Assembly: GCA_026129915.1 (NCBI GenBank)
Contig: JAHCHD010000033.1
Span: 1 to 36,463, forward strand
Direction: 5' to 3'
DNA from: Bryobacterales bacterium
GTDB lineage: Bacteria > Acidobacteriota > Terriglobia > Bryobacterales > Bryobacteraceae
DNA: 36,463 nt
Position 1 is the first letter of the stretch. Every line of letters starts with the position of its first letter. The position numbers were made by a program, and so were the translations under genes. Below are positions 35,714-36,463 of this stretch, in pieces. The notes beneath the pieces are model-generated. The model searched no databases. It was not told the origin of the DNA and saw only the letters and a program-made list of their open reading frames with translations.

Positions 35714-36463
35714 CCTGCGCTTCAATGCTTAACCGTTTGAACTCTGCCAGATGCCTCCGTACGGCGTCTGCCTCACCTTTGGCCCTCGCGATATCGGCCA
35801 ACAGTTTGTGCACTCGCGCGTTCGCGGCATCGAGTGACAGAAGCCGATCACCCAGCAACGCGGCTTGCGCTACCTCGCCAAGATTAAGGCGCAACTGCGC
35901 CAGGTCATACAGAAGGTCTGGCCTGTCGGGGTCCATCCCCAGCGCCTGCTCGTAGTGCTTCAATGCCAGCGAAAACTCGCCGCGCTTTTCCTGCGCCTTA
36001 CCCAAATGATGATGGACGTGTGGCGTATCCATCCCCTTCTCAAGAGCCCCCTGAAAGCGTTGCGTCGCCTCTTCAAACTCAAAATTCACCAGGTGAAGAT
36101 GCCCGCGCAGCAACTGGCTCTCCGCGCTGCCCGGAGCAACAACATCCATCCGGCCGGCAATCTGCCGCACGGAGTTGTACTCCTCCGTCTCAAGGTTGTA
36201 GAGTCCCGTCAACAGTAGCAGCTCAGGCGACGTGGGAAAGCGCTGCATGGCCTGCCGCAGCATTGGCACATCGATCCCCTTCATGCCGTTTGCCCCTTGC
36301 AGCGTCAGCAGCATGCTGTAGTACCGCGGCTGCGACCCGTCTGCCGCGATCGCTTTCTGCAGGCTCGCCATTGCCTGTTCGCGCTGATTTAGCTTGTTGT
36401 GGGCGACACTCTCCATGAACAGTACGCGCCCTTCTTGCACCGAAGGAAGGGTCAGCGGCAACG
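35694..36463 (-). CDS. Tetratricopeptide repeat protein (5' end outside window)
   Basis: The minus-strand frame is open across the right edge, so the N-terminus is missing; at least 255 residues are present. TPR units are visible, for example ESVAHNKLNQREQAMASLQKAIAADGSQPRYY, SAESQLLRGHLHLVNFEFEEATQRFQGALEKG, PHVHHHLGKAQEKRGEFSLALKHYEQALGMDP and PDLLYDLAQLRLNLGEVAQAALLGDRLLSLDA. They form a helical protein-interaction scaffold. CRTAC1-type and TPR genes often travel together in acidobacteria, so they may act in the same, still unknown, process. The stop overlaps the convergent gene by 20 bases. Confidence 0.85.
   Translation of the reverse strand, partial: LPLTLPSVQEGRVLFMESVAHNKLNQREQAMASLQKAIAADGSQPRYYSMLLTLQGANGMKGIDVPMLRQAMQRFPTSPELLLLTGLYNLETEEYNSVRQIAGRMDVVAPGSAESQLLRGHLHLVNFEFEEATQRFQGALEKGMDTPHVHHHLGKAQEKRGEFSLALKHYEQALGMDPDRPDLLYDLAQLRLNLGEVAQAALLGDRLLSLDAANARVHKLLADIARAKGEADAVRRHLAEFKRLSIEAQATRKVQ

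Overview
The window reads as a gene-dense (about 60% G+C by hand-counted lines) chromosomal segment from a soil-type Acidobacteriota, most like the Solibacter/Bryobacter/Paludibaculum group. This is an inference from the gene mix: three Gfo/Idh/MocA oxidoreductases (two with Tat signals), a Tat-exported tandem DUF1080 protein, a CRTAC1-type FG-GAP/ASPIC-UnbV protein beside a TPR protein, a GH43 lipoprotein, an oligogalacturonate-lyase-like propeller, and several small lipoproteins. No rRNA, tRNA, CRISPR array, phage, insertion sequence or plasmid gene was seen. No stretch above about 190 bases lacks a gene.

Layout. Positions 1-1711: a rhomboid protease (runs off the left edge), an HExxH protein and a small membrane protein. 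Positions 1868-5376: a cytosolic Gfo/Idh/MocA enzyme with a strong terminator, a Tat-exported double DUF1080 protein, a lipoprotein and a small secreted protein. Positions 5459-9445 (minus strand): two tandem MscS channels, selD and pyrF. selD contains an in-frame UGA at the catalytic position followed by a SECIS-like hairpin, so it is very probably a selenoprotein, and the gene begins 78 bases upstream of the apparent open frame. Positions 9603-10736: a GH43 lipoprotein. Positions 10784-18391 (minus): recO-glyQ-glyS-ppdK with tight spacing, ending in a hairpin, then a polytopic membrane protein. The middle of glyS (about 15120-15770) is markedly A+T-richer than everything around it.

Positions 18486-22181 (minus): a DUF2059 secreted protein, a Tat-exported Gfo/Idh/MocA enzyme with a collagen-like Gly/Pro insertion, and an NCS1-type permease. 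Positions 22308-26533 (minus): a PL22-like protein overlapping an ABC ATPase by 4 bases, then an ABC-2 permease and a small PF04020 membrane protein, apparently one operon. Positions 26587-28808: a methyltransferase with a signal peptide, divergent from a DUF4352 lipoprotein and a second secreted protein. Positions 28924-30934: a histone H1-like Lys/Ala/Pro protein with a textbook terminator, divergent from comM. Positions 30973-33869 (minus): a Tat-exported Gfo/Idh/MocA enzyme and a NodU-type carbamoyltransferase. Positions 34025-36463: the CRTAC1-type protein and a convergent, overlapping TPR protein cut by the right edge.

Taken together this is housekeeping (glycyl-tRNA synthetase, PPDK, RecO, PyrF, SelD, ComM) interleaved with exported carbohydrate-handling genes. 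The most noteworthy points are the selenocysteine-containing SelD, the compositional patch inside glyS, the coupling of a pectin-oligomer-lyase-like protein to an ABC exporter, and three start codons each preceded at exactly six bases by a TANNNT box, which suggests leaderless transcripts.
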